Source of the DNA: ZC4RG20 sp036381515
GTDB taxonomy: Bacteria; Pseudomonadota; Gammaproteobacteria; Steroidobacterales; Rariloculaceae
Length of the DNA stretch: 64,000 nt
Assembly: GCA_036381515.1 (NCBI GenBank)
Contig: DASVCR010000029.1
Span: forward strand, 1 to 64,000
Direction of reading: 5' to 3'
The notes beneath the pieces are model-generated. The model searched no databases and had not been told where the DNA came from. It saw nothing but the letters and a program-made list of their open reading frames with translations. A program made the translations under genes and the position numbers. The stretch's first letter is position 1. Every line of letters begins with the position of its first letter. Of the stretch, positions 1 through 8,635 are shown in pieces.

Positions 1-1600
1 GCTGATCGAGCACGGCGTCGACATCACGGCCGAGCCGATCGACACGGGCACCTCGCCGCTCGGCTTGCTCTTGTTCGGGTTCGGGCCCGCGATCCTGATC
101 ATCGCGTTCTACGTCTGGCTGTTCCGGCGGGCCGCACGGCAGGGCGGCGGCCTCGGCGGGCTGATGGGCATCGGCCGCAGCCGCGCGCGCCGCTACGATG
201 CCGAGCGCGACGAGCGCGTGACCTTCGACGACGTCGCGGGCATCGACGAGGTCGAGAACGAGCTCGTCGAGATCGTCGATTTCCTGAAGAGCCCGGAGAA
301 GTACACGCGCCTCGGCGGCACGGCGCCGAAGGGCGTGCTGCTGATCGGGCCGCCGGGCACCGGCAAGACGCTGCTCGCGCGCGCGGTCGCGGGCGAGGCG
401 GGGGTGCCGTTCTTCTCGATGAGCGCGGCGGAGTTCGTCGAGATGATCGTCGGCGTCGGCGCGGCGCGGGTGCGCGATCTGTTCAAGCAGGCACGCGAGC
501 ATGCGCCCGCGATCATCTTCATCGACGAGATCGACGCGATCGGCCGCGCGCGGAGCGGGGTTGCGTTCGGCGGCGCGGCGGCCGAGCACGAGCAGACACT
601 GCAGCAGATCCTGACCGAGATGGACGGCTTCTCGAGCCGCGAGGGGATCATCGTGCTCGCGGCGACGAACCAGCCGGACGTGCTCGACCGCGCGCTGCTG
701 CGTCCGGGGCGGTTCGACCGCCGTCTCGTCGTGAACCTGCCGGACAAGAAGGGGCGCGAGGAGATCCTGAAGATCCACACCCGGCAGTCGCCGCTCGCGG
801 CGGACGTGGATCTCGCGGAGCTGGCCGCGTCGACGCCGGGCTTCTCGGGCGCGGACATCCGCAACCTCGTGAACGAGGCGGCGTTGCTCGCCGCGCGGCG
901 CGGGCAGAACGAGGTGCGCCAGAGGGACTTCCTCGACGCGCTCGAGAAGATCGTGCTCGGCCCCGAGCGGCCGCTGCTCCTGACGCGCGAGGACCGCGAG
1001 CGGATCGCGTATCACGAGAGCGGGCACGCGATTCTCGGGCTGATCGTGCCGGGCGCCGATCCGGTGCACCGCGTGACGATCGTGCCGCGCGGGCAGGCGC
1101 TCGGCGTGACGTATCAGCGTCCCGACAGCGACCGGTACAACTATCCGGAGTCGTATCTGAAGGCGCGGATCATCGGCATGCTCGGCGGCCGTGCGGCCGA
1201 GGAGATCGTGTACGGGACGAAGACGACGGGCGCGGAGAACGACATCGCGCAGGCGACGGACCTCGCGCGGAACATGGTGACGCGCTGGGGCATGAGCGAA
1301 GAGCTCGGCATGGTGCAGCTCGCGCCGCAGCGCAATCCCTATCTCAGCGGACCGAGCGGCTTCGTCGGCGAGAAGCCTTTCAGCGAGGACACCGCCCGCC
1401 GGATCGACACCGAGGTACAACGGATCATCGACGAGAGCCACGCGGAAGCGAAGCGGCTGCTCACCGCGCATCGCGCCGAGCTCGACGCGCTCGTCAAGGC
1501 GCTGCTCGAGCGCGAGACGCTCGACGAGGAGGAAATCCTCGAGGTGACTGGACTACGCCGGCGCTCCGACGCCGACGAGCGGACGACGGCGTCGATGTGA
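1..1600 (+). CDS. ftsH: FtsH-family ATP-dependent zinc metalloprotease (5' end outside window)
   Basis: This is a membrane-bound AAA+ protease that unfolds and degrades membrane and short-lived cytosolic proteins. The frame is open back to base 2, so the gene starts upstream and the TTG at 65 is not its start. Numbering from that TTG, a transmembrane helix covers about residues 1-20. The AAA domain follows, with Walker A GPPGTGKT (95-102) and Walker B IIFIDEID (150-157). The M41 peptidase domain carries HESGH (317-321), with a downstream ENDIAQATDLAR segment that normally supplies the third zinc ligand. The region usually rich in Gly/Asp before the EQTL helix reads GGAAAEHEQTLQQ, a mild departure from the common FtsH sequence. 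The family assignment is certain. Whether this is the housekeeping copy or a second FtsH cannot be decided here. Confidence 0.95.
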   Translation, partial: LIEHGVDITAEPIDTGTSPLGLLLFGFGPAILIIAFYVWLFRRAARQGGGLGGLMGIGRSRARRYDAERDERVTFDDVAGIDEVENELVEIVDFLKSPEKYTRLGGTAPKGVLLIGPPGTGKTLLARAVAGEAGVPFFSMSAAEFVEMIVGVGAARVRDLFKQAREHAPAIIFIDEIDAIGRARSGVAFGGAAAEHEQTLQQILTEMDGFSSREGIIVLAATNQPDVLDRALLRPGRFDRRLVVNLPDKKGREEILKIHTRQSPLAADVDLAELAASTPGFSGADIRNLVNEAALLAARRGQNEVRQRDFLDALEKIVLGPERPLLLTREDRERIAYHESGHAILGLIVPGADPVHRVTIVPRGQALGVTYQRPDSDRYNYPESYLKARIIGMLGGRAAEEIVYGTKTTGAENDIAQATDLARNMVTRWGMSEELGMVQLAPQRNPYLSGPSGFVGEKPFSEDTARRIDTEVQRIIDESHAEAKRLLTAHRAELDALVKALLERETLDEEEILEVTGLRRRSDADERTTASM

Positions 1601-1722
1601 CACACGTCGAGCGCGCGTCCACGAGACGCGCGCTTTGTGATTCGCGTCGTGCCGCGAGGCCATGGACTCGGGTACCGTCGCACGGTGGAGATATTGCTGC
1701 CGCCAGCGGCAGGACTCGATTC

Positions 1723-2115
1723 ATGACGACCTCCGTGACCCGCATCCCGAAGCGTGCGGCGGCCCTCTTCGGCGCGGCATTCGCCATCGTTTTTCTGTTC
1801 ACGTTCGACCCCGAGGAATTACCTCCCGGAGTGCTGAACGCATCGAAGTGGTTCGTCCTGCTGCCGGCCGCGTTTCTGTTCGCGCTGCGGCCGGCCGACA
1901 AGCCGTGGGTGATGGGCCTCGTGCTGACGGGCGGCGTGTTCTTCGGCGTGTGCTTGGCGGCGATCCTGTACGCGTCCAATCTGTGGCCGATCGCGGGTGT
2001 GTACTGGACGTGGCTCTGGCTGCCGCCGATCGTCGTCGGCACGGCGGCCGGCATGCTGCTCGGCAGGGCGTCGAGAGGAACGGGGAAGCGGCCTTCCTCG
2101 AAGCGGGCCACGTGA
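1723..2115 (+). CDS. Small multi-pass membrane protein, unknown function
   Basis: A 130-residue protein beginning MTTSVTRIPKRAAALFG. It has about four hydrophobic helices (roughly residues 9-25, 38-53, 58-78 and 83-107) and a basic C-terminal tail. The frame stays open upstream to 1597, but the segment before the ATG at 1723 is Arg-rich and looks non-coding. I recognise no family. A second small membrane gene follows after 37 bases on the same strand, so the two may be co-transcribed. The inner-membrane location is inferred from hydrophobicity alone. Confidence 0.6.
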   Translation: MTTSVTRIPKRAAALFGAAFAIVFLFTFDPEELPPGVLNASKWFVLLPAAFLFALRPADKPWVMGLVLTGGVFFGVCLAAILYASNLWPIAGVYWTWLWLPPIVVGTAAGMLLGRASRGTGKRPSSKRAT

Positions 2116-2152
2116 CGTCCAGGGGCCGCTCAGTGCTCGGCGGAGAACCGTG

Positions 2153-2404
2153 ATGGCGCTCTTCCAAGGTGTGCTGTTCCTCGCCCTCGGCTACGGGCTC
2201 CTGGCCGTCGTGTATCGGTCGCTCGCCCACGGCTGGCTGCCTTTCGGAGTGAACGGCTTCAAGGGCCGCTTGGAGCTTCGAATGGACGAGCAGCCGTTCA
2301 AGTACTGGGCTGCGTTCACCTTCTATTGCGCCTTCGGAGTCTGGTGCATATTTCTTGCATTCGGCGTTCTGACCGGAGCGTTCGAGCCGTTACCGCTCAA
2401 CTGA
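2153..2404 (+). CDS. Small two-helix membrane protein, unknown function
   Basis: An 83-residue protein starting MALFQGVLFLALGYGLLAVV. It has one N-terminal hydrophobic helix, a polar middle containing GFKGRLELRMDEQPF, and a second helix (YWAAFTFYCAFGVWCIFLAF). The ATG at 2153 was chosen because the longer reading upstream is Arg- and Ser-rich and overlaps the preceding gene in another frame. No family is recognised. Its position 37 bases behind another small membrane gene suggests a two-gene unit. Confidence 0.55.
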   Translation: MALFQGVLFLALGYGLLAVVYRSLAHGWLPFGVNGFKGRLELRMDEQPFKYWAAFTFYCAFGVWCIFLAFGVLTGAFEPLPLN

Positions 2405-2484
2405 AGCTCGGCGCCGGCGCATGAGCCGGCGGCCGGCGCTCCTCGACGCCGAAGCGTCTTCGTCGAAAGATCCCGGAGGTCACC

Positions 2485-3597
2485 ATGGCTTGTCGGCTGT
2501 TTACGCCGTTCAAGGTTGCAGAGCTCGAGCTCGTGAACCGCATCGTGATTGCGCCGATGTGCCAGTACTCGGCCGAGGACGGCTGCATGACCGACTGGCA
2601 CGTCATTCACCTGGGGCACCTCGCGCTCTCGGGCGCTGCGCTGCTGACGATCGAGGCGACGGCCGTCACGCCCGAAGGCAGGATCACCTACGGGGACGTC
2701 GGCCTGTACTCCGATGCATGCGAAGCCGCGATGCGCCGGACGCTCGATGCGGTGCGCCGCTGGTCGGACATGCCGATCGCGATCCAGCTCGCGCATGCCG
2801 GCCGCAAGGCGTCGACGGAAGTGCCGTGGAAGGGCGGCGCGCAGCTTCCCGCCGATCATCCCGGCGGCTGGCGCACCGTCGCGCCGTCGGCGATCCCTTA
2901 CTCCGAGCGCGACGCTCCGCCCATCGCGCTCGACCGTGACGGGCTCGCGGGCGTGCGCAACGCGTTCGCCGATGCCGCGCGGCGCGCGGTGCGGATCGGC
3001 CTCGATGCCATTCAGATCCACGCGGCGCACGGCTATCTGCTGCACGAGTTCCTGTCGCCGCTGTCGAACGCCCGCGACGACGAGTACGGCGGGTCGCTCG
3101 AGAATCGGATGCGCTTTCCGCTCGAGGTCTTCGACGCGGTGCGTGCCGTGGTGCCGCCCGAGAAGCCGGTCAGCGTGCGCGTATCGGGAACCGACTGGAC
3201 GCCGGGCGGATGGGACATCGAGCAGACGGTCGAATTCGCACGCGCGCTCGAGGCGCGCGGCTGCAGCGCGGTCCACGTCTCGAGCGGCGGCCTGACGCCC
3301 GCGCAGAAGATTCCGGTCGGGCCGGGCTATCAGGTGCCGCTTGCGCGCGCCGTGAAGGCGGCCGTGAGCATGCCGGTCGTCGCGGTCGGACTGATCGCGG
3401 ACTTCGATCACGCCGAATCCATTCTCGTCGCGGGCGACGCGGACCTGATCGCGCTTGCCCGCGCGATGCTCTACGACCCGCGGTGGCCGTGGCACGCGGC
3501 CGCGCACTTCGGCGCAAGCGTCAAGGCGCCGAAGCAGTATCTGCGCTCGCAGCCGTCGCGCTTCCGCAATCTGTTCGACTTCCGCGCGGGGGATTGA
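2485..3597 (+). CDS. YqjM/NamA-type Old Yellow Enzyme ene-reductase
   Basis: A 370-residue FMN-dependent NAD(P)H oxidoreductase predicted to reduce activated C=C bonds in the cytosol. It has the thermophilic-like OYE signature: PMCQYS puts Cys at residue 26 and Tyr at 28, the positions of the FMN-tuning pair in YqjM. The substrate-binding motif HAAH lies at about 179-182, followed by GYLLHEFLSP and the conserved DDEYGGSLENR. The C-terminal phosphate-binding segment VVAVGLIADF is present. A GGAGG-like site lies just ahead of the ATG at 2485. The stop is 11 bases from the stop of the convergent LysR gene. A second OYE of a different class lies beyond that regulator, so the three may form a functional neighbourhood. 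The physiological substrate is unknown. Confidence 0.9.
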   Translation: MACRLFTPFKVAELELVNRIVIAPMCQYSAEDGCMTDWHVIHLGHLALSGAALLTIEATAVTPEGRITYGDVGLYSDACEAAMRRTLDAVRRWSDMPIAIQLAHAGRKASTEVPWKGGAQLPADHPGGWRTVAPSAIPYSERDAPPIALDRDGLAGVRNAFADAARRAVRIGLDAIQIHAAHGYLLHEFLSPLSNARDDEYGGSLENRMRFPLEVFDAVRAVVPPEKPVSVRVSGTDWTPGGWDIEQTVEFARALEARGCSAVHVSSGGLTPAQKIPVGPGYQVPLARAVKAAVSMPVVAVGLIADFDHAESILVAGDADLIALARAMLYDPRWPWHAAAHFGASVKAPKQYLRSQPSRFRNLFDFRAGD

Positions 3598-3608
3598 CGG
3601 GCCGCCCG

Positions 3609-4505
3609 TCACCGATCGTTAACGCACTTTTGCCCGAGCGACTCGACGACGAAGTCGACGAACGCGGTGACCTTCGTGCTGACGAGACGCCGCGACGCAT
3701 GCAGCACCCAGATCTCGGAGGTCCGGTGCGGCACGGTGCTCCAGATCGCAAGACGTCCCTCGTCCGCGGCGTCCTCGACGACCGCGCGCGGCAGCAGCGC
3801 GACGCCCGCGCCCGCGCAGACGGCGTCGCGCACCATCAGCAGCGACGATAGGCGCATGCGCACGTCCGGCATGATCTCGAGCCGATCGGTGACTCGCCAC
3901 GGCCCGTTGTCCGCGAAATGGAGCATCGCGACCGCGGGCACGCGCGGCGGCGTACCGTCGCGCGGGCGTCTCGGCCGGCGCATGCCGGGCGGTGCGGCCA
4001 CGACGAGCGCGTCGTGCCCGATGCGCCGGCCGACGAGCGTCTCGTCCTTGCGCGGGTTCGCGCGAACGACGACGTCGTAGCCCTCGTCGACGAGATCGAC
4101 GTAGCGGTCCTCGGCGACGATCTCGAGCTCGACCTCCGGGTAGCGGCGGTGGAACTCCGCGGCGAGCGGCCCGAACAGCGTCTGCCCGAACAGCAGCGGC
4201 ACGCTGACGCGCAGCTTGCCGCGCGGCCGAAACGAGCCTTCCGACAGGCACTGGCCGACCTCGAGGATCTCGGCCAACAGCGTGCTCGTTCGCTCGTGCA
4301 GCGCGCGGCCGTCCTCGGTCAGCTTCAGCGTGCGCGCACCTCGCTCGAACAGCCGCACGCCCAGGTTTTCCTCGAGCGCCATCACCCGGCGAGACAGCGT
4401 CGCCTTCGGCCGACCGCTCGCCCGGCTCGCCTTGCCGAAGCCCCCCGCGGAAGCGACGAGGTCGAAGTCGGCGAGCAGCCCGAGGTCGAGTTTCGACTGA
4501 TCCAT
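3609..4505 (-). CDS. LysR-family transcriptional regulator
   Basis: A 298-residue DNA-binding regulator. The N-terminal winged helix-turn-helix reads DFDLVASAGGFGKASRASGR then SRRVMALEENLGVRLFERG, typical of LysR proteins. The remainder is the periplasmic-binding-protein-like effector domain (GKLRVSVPLLFGQTLFGPLA, GYDVVVRAN, GAGVALLPRAVVED). The ATG at 4505 was chosen because it places the helix-turn-helix at the usual distance from the N terminus. The frame stays open far upstream into the opposing gene, which is not meaningful. It is transcribed divergently from the class I OYE at 4632, with 126 bases between them. It is therefore a likely regulator of that gene and perhaps of itself; this is the usual LysR arrangement and not something the sequence proves. 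Confidence 0.9.
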   Translation of the reverse strand: MDQSKLDLGLLADFDLVASAGGFGKASRASGRPKATLSRRVMALEENLGVRLFERGARTLKLTEDGRALHERTSTLLAEILEVGQCLSEGSFRPRGKLRVSVPLLFGQTLFGPLAAEFHRRYPEVELEIVAEDRYVDLVDEGYDVVVRANPRKDETLVGRRIGHDALVVAAPPGMRRPRRPRDGTPPRVPAVAMLHFADNGPWRVTDRLEIMPDVRMRLSSLLMVRDAVCAGAGVALLPRAVVEDAADEGRLAIWSTVPHRTSEIWVLHASRRLVSTKVTAFVDFVVESLGQKCVNDR

Positions 4506-4540
4506 ATTTGAAACGATGCGTCCAGCTTTTGTGGCTTTCG

Positions 4541-4555
4541 GTCCGGAGTCTGGAC
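4541..4555. promoter_or_regulatory. Candidate LysR operator palindrome
   Basis: GTCCGGAGTCTGGAC is an imperfect 15-base dyad (GTCC and GGAC arms) midway between the divergent LysR and OYE genes. Position and symmetry fit a LysR binding site. Binding is inferred only. Confidence 0.35.
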
Positions 4556-4631
4556 ACATTAGCCTGTCCCGGGTCCGGAAGCGAATGGTCGCCCGGGCGC
4601 CGCAGGATAACGAGAGGAGAGGAGCGTCACG

Positions 4632-5726
4632 ATGACGACGATATGGGACGAGGTACGAGTAGGCCGGCTCACGCTGCCGCACCGCTTCGCGATGGCGCCG
4701 ATGACGCGGAGCCGCGTGCAGCCCGACGGCACCCCGGGCCCGCTCACGGCCGAATACTACGCGCAGCGCGCGTCGCTCGGGCTCCTGATCAGCGAAGGCG
4801 CCCAGCCGTCGGACGACGGTCAGGGGTATCTGTGGACGCCCGGCATCTACACGGACCGGCACGTCGCCGGATGGCGGCGCGTGACCGACGCGGTGCACGC
4901 CGCGGGCGGGCACCTGTTCGTCCAGCTGATGCACGTCGGGCGCGTCAGCCATCCCGATAACACGCCGCACCACCGGCAGGCGCTCGCGCCGTCGGCCGTC
5001 GCGACGGGAGAGAAGATGGTCACGGTGCGCGGGCTTCAGGAGCAGCCGGTGCCGCGTGCGATGTCGATCGACGACATCCGCACGACGATCGGCGACTTCG
5101 CGCACGCGGCCGCCCGCGCGATCGAGGCAGGCTTGGACGGCGTCGAGATCCACGGCGCGAACGGCTATCTCGTCCAGCAGTTCCTGTCGGTGAACGCGAA
5201 CCTGCGTGACGACGAGTACGGCGGGTCGATCGAGAACCGCGCGCGGTTCGCGATCGAGACGGCGGCCGCCGTCGCCGCGGCGATCGGGCCCGACCGCACC
5301 GGCATCCGCCTGTCCCCGAGCTCGACGTTCAACGCGATCGACGAGGGCGACGAGTACGAATCGCTCTATCGTTATCTCGTCCGCGAGCTCGCGAAGCTCG
5401 ACCTCGCTTACGTGCACATCGTGCACCACGGCAACGAGGAGCTCGTTCGCGACATCCGGCGGCTCTGGCCGAACGCGTTGCTGCTGAACCGCCCCGGGCG
5501 CGCCCTCGACGAGATCGCGACGGACATCGAAGCCGGGCTCGCGGACGTCGTCACGATCGGCCGCTGGGCGCTCGCGAATCCCGATTTCGTCGAGCGCTAC
5601 CGCGTCGGCGCGCCGATGAACGAGCCGGATCCCGCGACGTTCTACGGCGGCGATGCGCGCGGATACACGGACTATCCGCGGCTCGACGCGATCGCCGGCG
5701 CCGAGGCAACTGCGGCTTCCGCTTGA
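4632..5726 (+). CDS. Class I Old Yellow Enzyme (NemA-like alkene reductase)
   Basis: A 364-residue FMN-dependent ene-reductase, similar in order and motifs to N-ethylmaleimide reductase. It starts with LPHRFAMAPMTRSR, where Thr replaces the Cys of the YqjM class. It carries the HxxN substrate-binding pair in HGANGY (His about 174, Asn about 177, Tyr about 179) and the conserved DDEYGGSIENR. The C-terminal segment VVTIGRWALANPDFVERYR closes the FMN phosphate site. A GAGGAG site lies 6-10 bases upstream of the ATG. It is likely controlled by the divergent LysR gene. Reduction of electrophilic alkenes, quinones or nitro compounds is typical of the family; the actual substrate is not visible. Confidence 0.9.
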   Translation: MTTIWDEVRVGRLTLPHRFAMAPMTRSRVQPDGTPGPLTAEYYAQRASLGLLISEGAQPSDDGQGYLWTPGIYTDRHVAGWRRVTDAVHAAGGHLFVQLMHVGRVSHPDNTPHHRQALAPSAVATGEKMVTVRGLQEQPVPRAMSIDDIRTTIGDFAHAAARAIEAGLDGVEIHGANGYLVQQFLSVNANLRDDEYGGSIENRARFAIETAAAVAAAIGPDRTGIRLSPSSTFNAIDEGDEYESLYRYLVRELAKLDLAYVHIVHHGNEELVRDIRRLWPNALLLNRPGRALDEIATDIEAGLADVVTIGRWALANPDFVERYRVGAPMNEPDPATFYGGDARGYTDYPRLDAIAGAEATAASA

Positions 5727-5881
5727 ACGGCGCAGAATCGAGGAAGGCCGGCGCTGCCGGGTGCCGGCCGCTCGCGCTTGCAGGCAGGTGCAACGATCTT
5801 GATGTCACCCATTCCCCAAGTGACCCCGATCGCTCATCGAATGTAGACCTCGACCTGCTGAAGATATTGTCGTTCCGCCGC

Positions 5882-7693
5882 TCAGGAGCCGACGATCCCG
5901 CCGTCCTTCCGCATGATCGCGATCGTCGCGTCGCGCGGGATCGTTTTGCCGTCGAACTCGAGCGGGAAGCTCGTCTCGGCCGGATCGCCGTTGCCCGGAT
6001 GCTGCACGTTGATGAACATCGTGCGCCGGTCCGGCGTCACGGCGATTCCCGTGACCTCGCAGCCCGGCACGCCCTCGAAGAGCCGCTTCACCTCGCCGCT
6101 CTCGGTATCGGCGACGAGCATCTGGTCGTTCAAACCGTCGGCCTGGCCGCTGCCGTCGGTCTGGATGAACAGGCGGCCGTCCGGATCGGCCCAGAGCCCA
6201 TCCGGCGACGACAGCGATTCCTCCGTGCCGTGCGTCTCCGCGGCGATCAGGAAGATTTCCCACTCGAACCGCGTGCCGACGTGATGGTCGTCGTCGCGCC
6301 AGCGAATGATGTGCCCGTGCGGGTTCGGCGCGAGCGGGTTCGCGGCGTCCGCGTCGTTGCGCCGCGCGTTGTTCGTCAGCGAGCAGTACACGTGCCCGTC
6401 GGGACTGACGGCCGTCCATTCCGGACGGTCCATCGGCGTCGCGCCGACGATGTCGGCCGCCCTCCGCGCGAACGTCAGCACTTCCGCCTGATCGGCGAAC
6501 TCGGCGGCGAGCCGCGGGTCGTCGATCGTGAGCTCGAGCCACTCGCCCGTGCCGTCGTCGTTGAACTTCGCCGCGTAGAGCCTGCCGTGATCGAGCGGGC
6601 TCGAGCCTTCGTCCCGCAGCGCTTTCCAGCTTCGGTCCGATACGAACTTGTAGATGTACTCGAACTGTTCGTCATCGCCCATGTAGCCGACGATGCGGTC
6701 GTCGCGGCCGACCGCGATCGCGCAGCCCTCGTGCCTGAAGCGCCCGAGCGCCGTGCGCTTGACGGGCGGCGCGGACGGCGCCATCGGATCGATCTCGACG
6801 ACCCATCCGAAGCGGTTGCTCTCGTTCACGTAGCCCGGATTCGTCAGATCGAAGCGAGGATCGAACCGGCTCCAGCCGTGGAACGACGTCCAACGCGCGC
6901 TCAGGCCGTAGCGCTCCTGCCGCGCGTTCGGCGTGAAGCCCGTGCCGCCGAAGTAGAAGTGGATGTTCTCCTCGCACGTCAGGTACGTGCCCCACGGCGT
7001 ATGGCCGTTCGAGCAGTTGTTCAGCGTGCCCGCGAACGGATTGCCGGCGGGATTCGTAAGCAGCGGCGAGTCGGCCGCGGGGCCGCTGAACTCGACCGGC
7101 GTATTCACGTGGATGCGGCGCGCGTAGCGGCTGTCGACGTGCTGCCAGCGGCCGTCTCCGTTCACGACCTCGACGATCGTGATGCCGTGCGCGTGCTGCG
7201 AGACGCGCACGTCGTCGAGGCTTTGCGGATCGCGGCCGAGAATGTGGCGGCTCGTGCCGTACTCGTGATTCAGCACGAGCAGGCCGCGTTCGCTCCCTTC
7301 GAGCGGAAAGAACCACATGCCGTCGTGGCCGATCCCGACCTGCTTCTCCTGATCGGCCGCGTTCGGCGGCCACGCGAACGCGGGGCCCGACGAAGGATTG
7401 ATCGGCTCTCCCCACGGAATCAGGACCTGCATCCGGTAGTCCGGCGCGATCCGCGGCGTCTTGCCGCCGCCGCCCGCGACGGGGAGCGGCGTGAAGTCCA
7501 TCAGGCCCGGCCGAGCCTTGGCGCCGGGCTTTCGCGCGGCGAGCGACAGCACCGGCGACGACACGAAGAACACGGCCGCCGCCGACTGGAGGCCCCCGCG
7601 AAGCACGTCGCGCCGGCTGCAATAACGGGACAGCACGTCGCTGAACGGACGATTCGCGGACTTGTTGCTTCTGTCGCCGAGCTGATTCCTCAT
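5882..7693 (-). CDS. PhoX-like (DUF839) secreted protein with Tat signal
   Basis: A 603-residue protein of the PhoX/DUF839 family, whose characterised members are periplasmic alkaline phosphatases using Ca and Fe. Export by the Tat pathway is indicated by SRRDVLRGG followed by a hydrophobic stretch (about residues 27-50). Recognisable family segments are GHDGMWFFPLE, LVLNHEYG, the GTYLTCEEN region that supplies metal-binding acidic residues, SRFGWVVEIDP and SPDGLWADPDGRLFIQTDG. The start at 7693 is supported by a strong GGGGAGGA site directly upstream; the frame stays open further but without a start signal. It is divergent from the LOG gene with 289 bases between. Not all PhoX catalytic residues could be checked by eye, so phosphatase activity is inferred from the family. 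Confidence 0.88.
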   Translation of the reverse strand: MRNQLGDRSNKSANRPFSDVLSRYCSRRDVLRGGLQSAAAVFFVSSPVLSLAARKPGAKARPGLMDFTPLPVAGGGGKTPRIAPDYRMQVLIPWGEPINPSSGPAFAWPPNAADQEKQVGIGHDGMWFFPLEGSERGLLVLNHEYGTSRHILGRDPQSLDDVRVSQHAHGITIVEVVNGDGRWQHVDSRYARRIHVNTPVEFSGPAADSPLLTNPAGNPFAGTLNNCSNGHTPWGTYLTCEENIHFYFGGTGFTPNARQERYGLSARWTSFHGWSRFDPRFDLTNPGYVNESNRFGWVVEIDPMAPSAPPVKRTALGRFRHEGCAIAVGRDDRIVGYMGDDEQFEYIYKFVSDRSWKALRDEGSSPLDHGRLYAAKFNDDGTGEWLELTIDDPRLAAEFADQAEVLTFARRAADIVGATPMDRPEWTAVSPDGHVYCSLTNNARRNDADAANPLAPNPHGHIIRWRDDDHHVGTRFEWEIFLIAAETHGTEESLSSPDGLWADPDGRLFIQTDGSGQADGLNDQMLVADTESGEVKRLFEGVPGCEVTGIAVTPDRRTMFINVQHPGNGDPAETSFPLEFDGKTIPRDATIAIMRKDGGIVGS

Positions 7694-7982
7694 TCGATCC
7701 TCCCCCGAGGCCGGCAGGGCTTCGACCGCACGCACATGCGCCGCCGGACGCATCGCGTGCGAGCCCGCCCCGCGTGGTGCGCGCGCCGGCACGAGTGTCG
7801 CAAGGTTCGCCGCCGTCTGTCCACGCCGCGGCGATGGGCTCGACGACGCATCGTGCGCGCTTCGCCATCGCGTGAGGTAGCATGCGCCACTCGGGGCGCA
7901 CGGCCCGATGCCCACGCGTCGATCGCTCGCGCCCGGTGCCGACGAAAGCGAGCGGACGAGCAGGGAACGCCGGATTGAGACG

Positions 7983-8573
7983 ATGGCAACGCAACGAAGC
8001 ATCTGTGTCTACTGCGCGTCGAGTCAGCGCTGCGCGCCCCTCTACCACGCCGCGGCGCGCCGCGTCGGCGAGATCCTCGCCGACGAAGGCTATTCGATCG
8101 TGTACGGCGGCGGGGGCGCCGGCTCGATGGGCGCGCTCGCGGACGGCGCGCTCTCGCGCGGCGGCACGGTGATCGGCATCCTCCCGAAGTTCATGATGGA
8201 GCTCGAATGGGGCCACCCGAAGCTCACGGAGCTGCACATCGTCGAGGACATGCGTGCGCGCAAGCACTCGATGCTGTCGCAAAGCTCCGGGCTCGTGACG
8301 TTGCCGGGCGGCACCGGCACGTTCGAGGAGCTTTTCGAGGCGCTGTCGCTGAAGCGCTTAGGGCTCTACGTCCATCCGATCGTGCTGCTCAACACGAACA
8401 GCTACTTCGATGCGCTGATCACGCTGCTCGAGAAGGCGGTCGACGAGCAGTTCCTCGACGAGCGCCACCTCGCGATGTGGCAGGTCGTCGACGAGCCCGA
8501 GGAGATTCCGGAGGCGCTCCGCACGGCGCCGGCCTGGTCCGAGAAGGCGCGCGAGTTCGCGGCGATTCGCTAG
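7983..8573 (+). CDS. LOG-family (TIGR00730) nucleotide phosphoribohydrolase
   Basis: A 196-residue cytosolic Rossmann-fold protein. LOG enzymes release a base from nucleoside 5'-monophosphates; plant-type members activate cytokinins, and bacterial ones act on AMP or similar nucleotides. Both family motifs are intact: YGGGGAGSMG (41-50) and PGGTGTFEE (108-116). The ATG at 7983 was chosen because MATQRSICVYCASS is the normal N terminus; the longer frame to 7908 adds an Arg-rich stretch. It lies alone, divergent from the PhoX-like gene and convergent with the symporter. The cellular substrate is not known. Confidence 0.9.
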   Translation: MATQRSICVYCASSQRCAPLYHAAARRVGEILADEGYSIVYGGGGAGSMGALADGALSRGGTVIGILPKFMMELEWGHPKLTELHIVEDMRARKHSMLSQSSGLVTLPGGTGTFEELFEALSLKRLGLYVHPIVLLNTNSYFDALITLLEKAVDEQFLDERHLAMWQVVDEPEEIPEALRTAPAWSEKAREFAAIR

Positions 8574-8635
8574 CGTCGGCTCGCGCCTGCCGTCGGGCCG
8601 CTCGCGTCTCCGGGCGACGCTTCATGCGGGTTTGG

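Noticed and set aside
5723..7978. Plus-strand open frame of 751 codons
   Set aside because: Exact antisense of the PhoX-like gene, which has a Tat signal, a strong ribosome site and conserved motifs.
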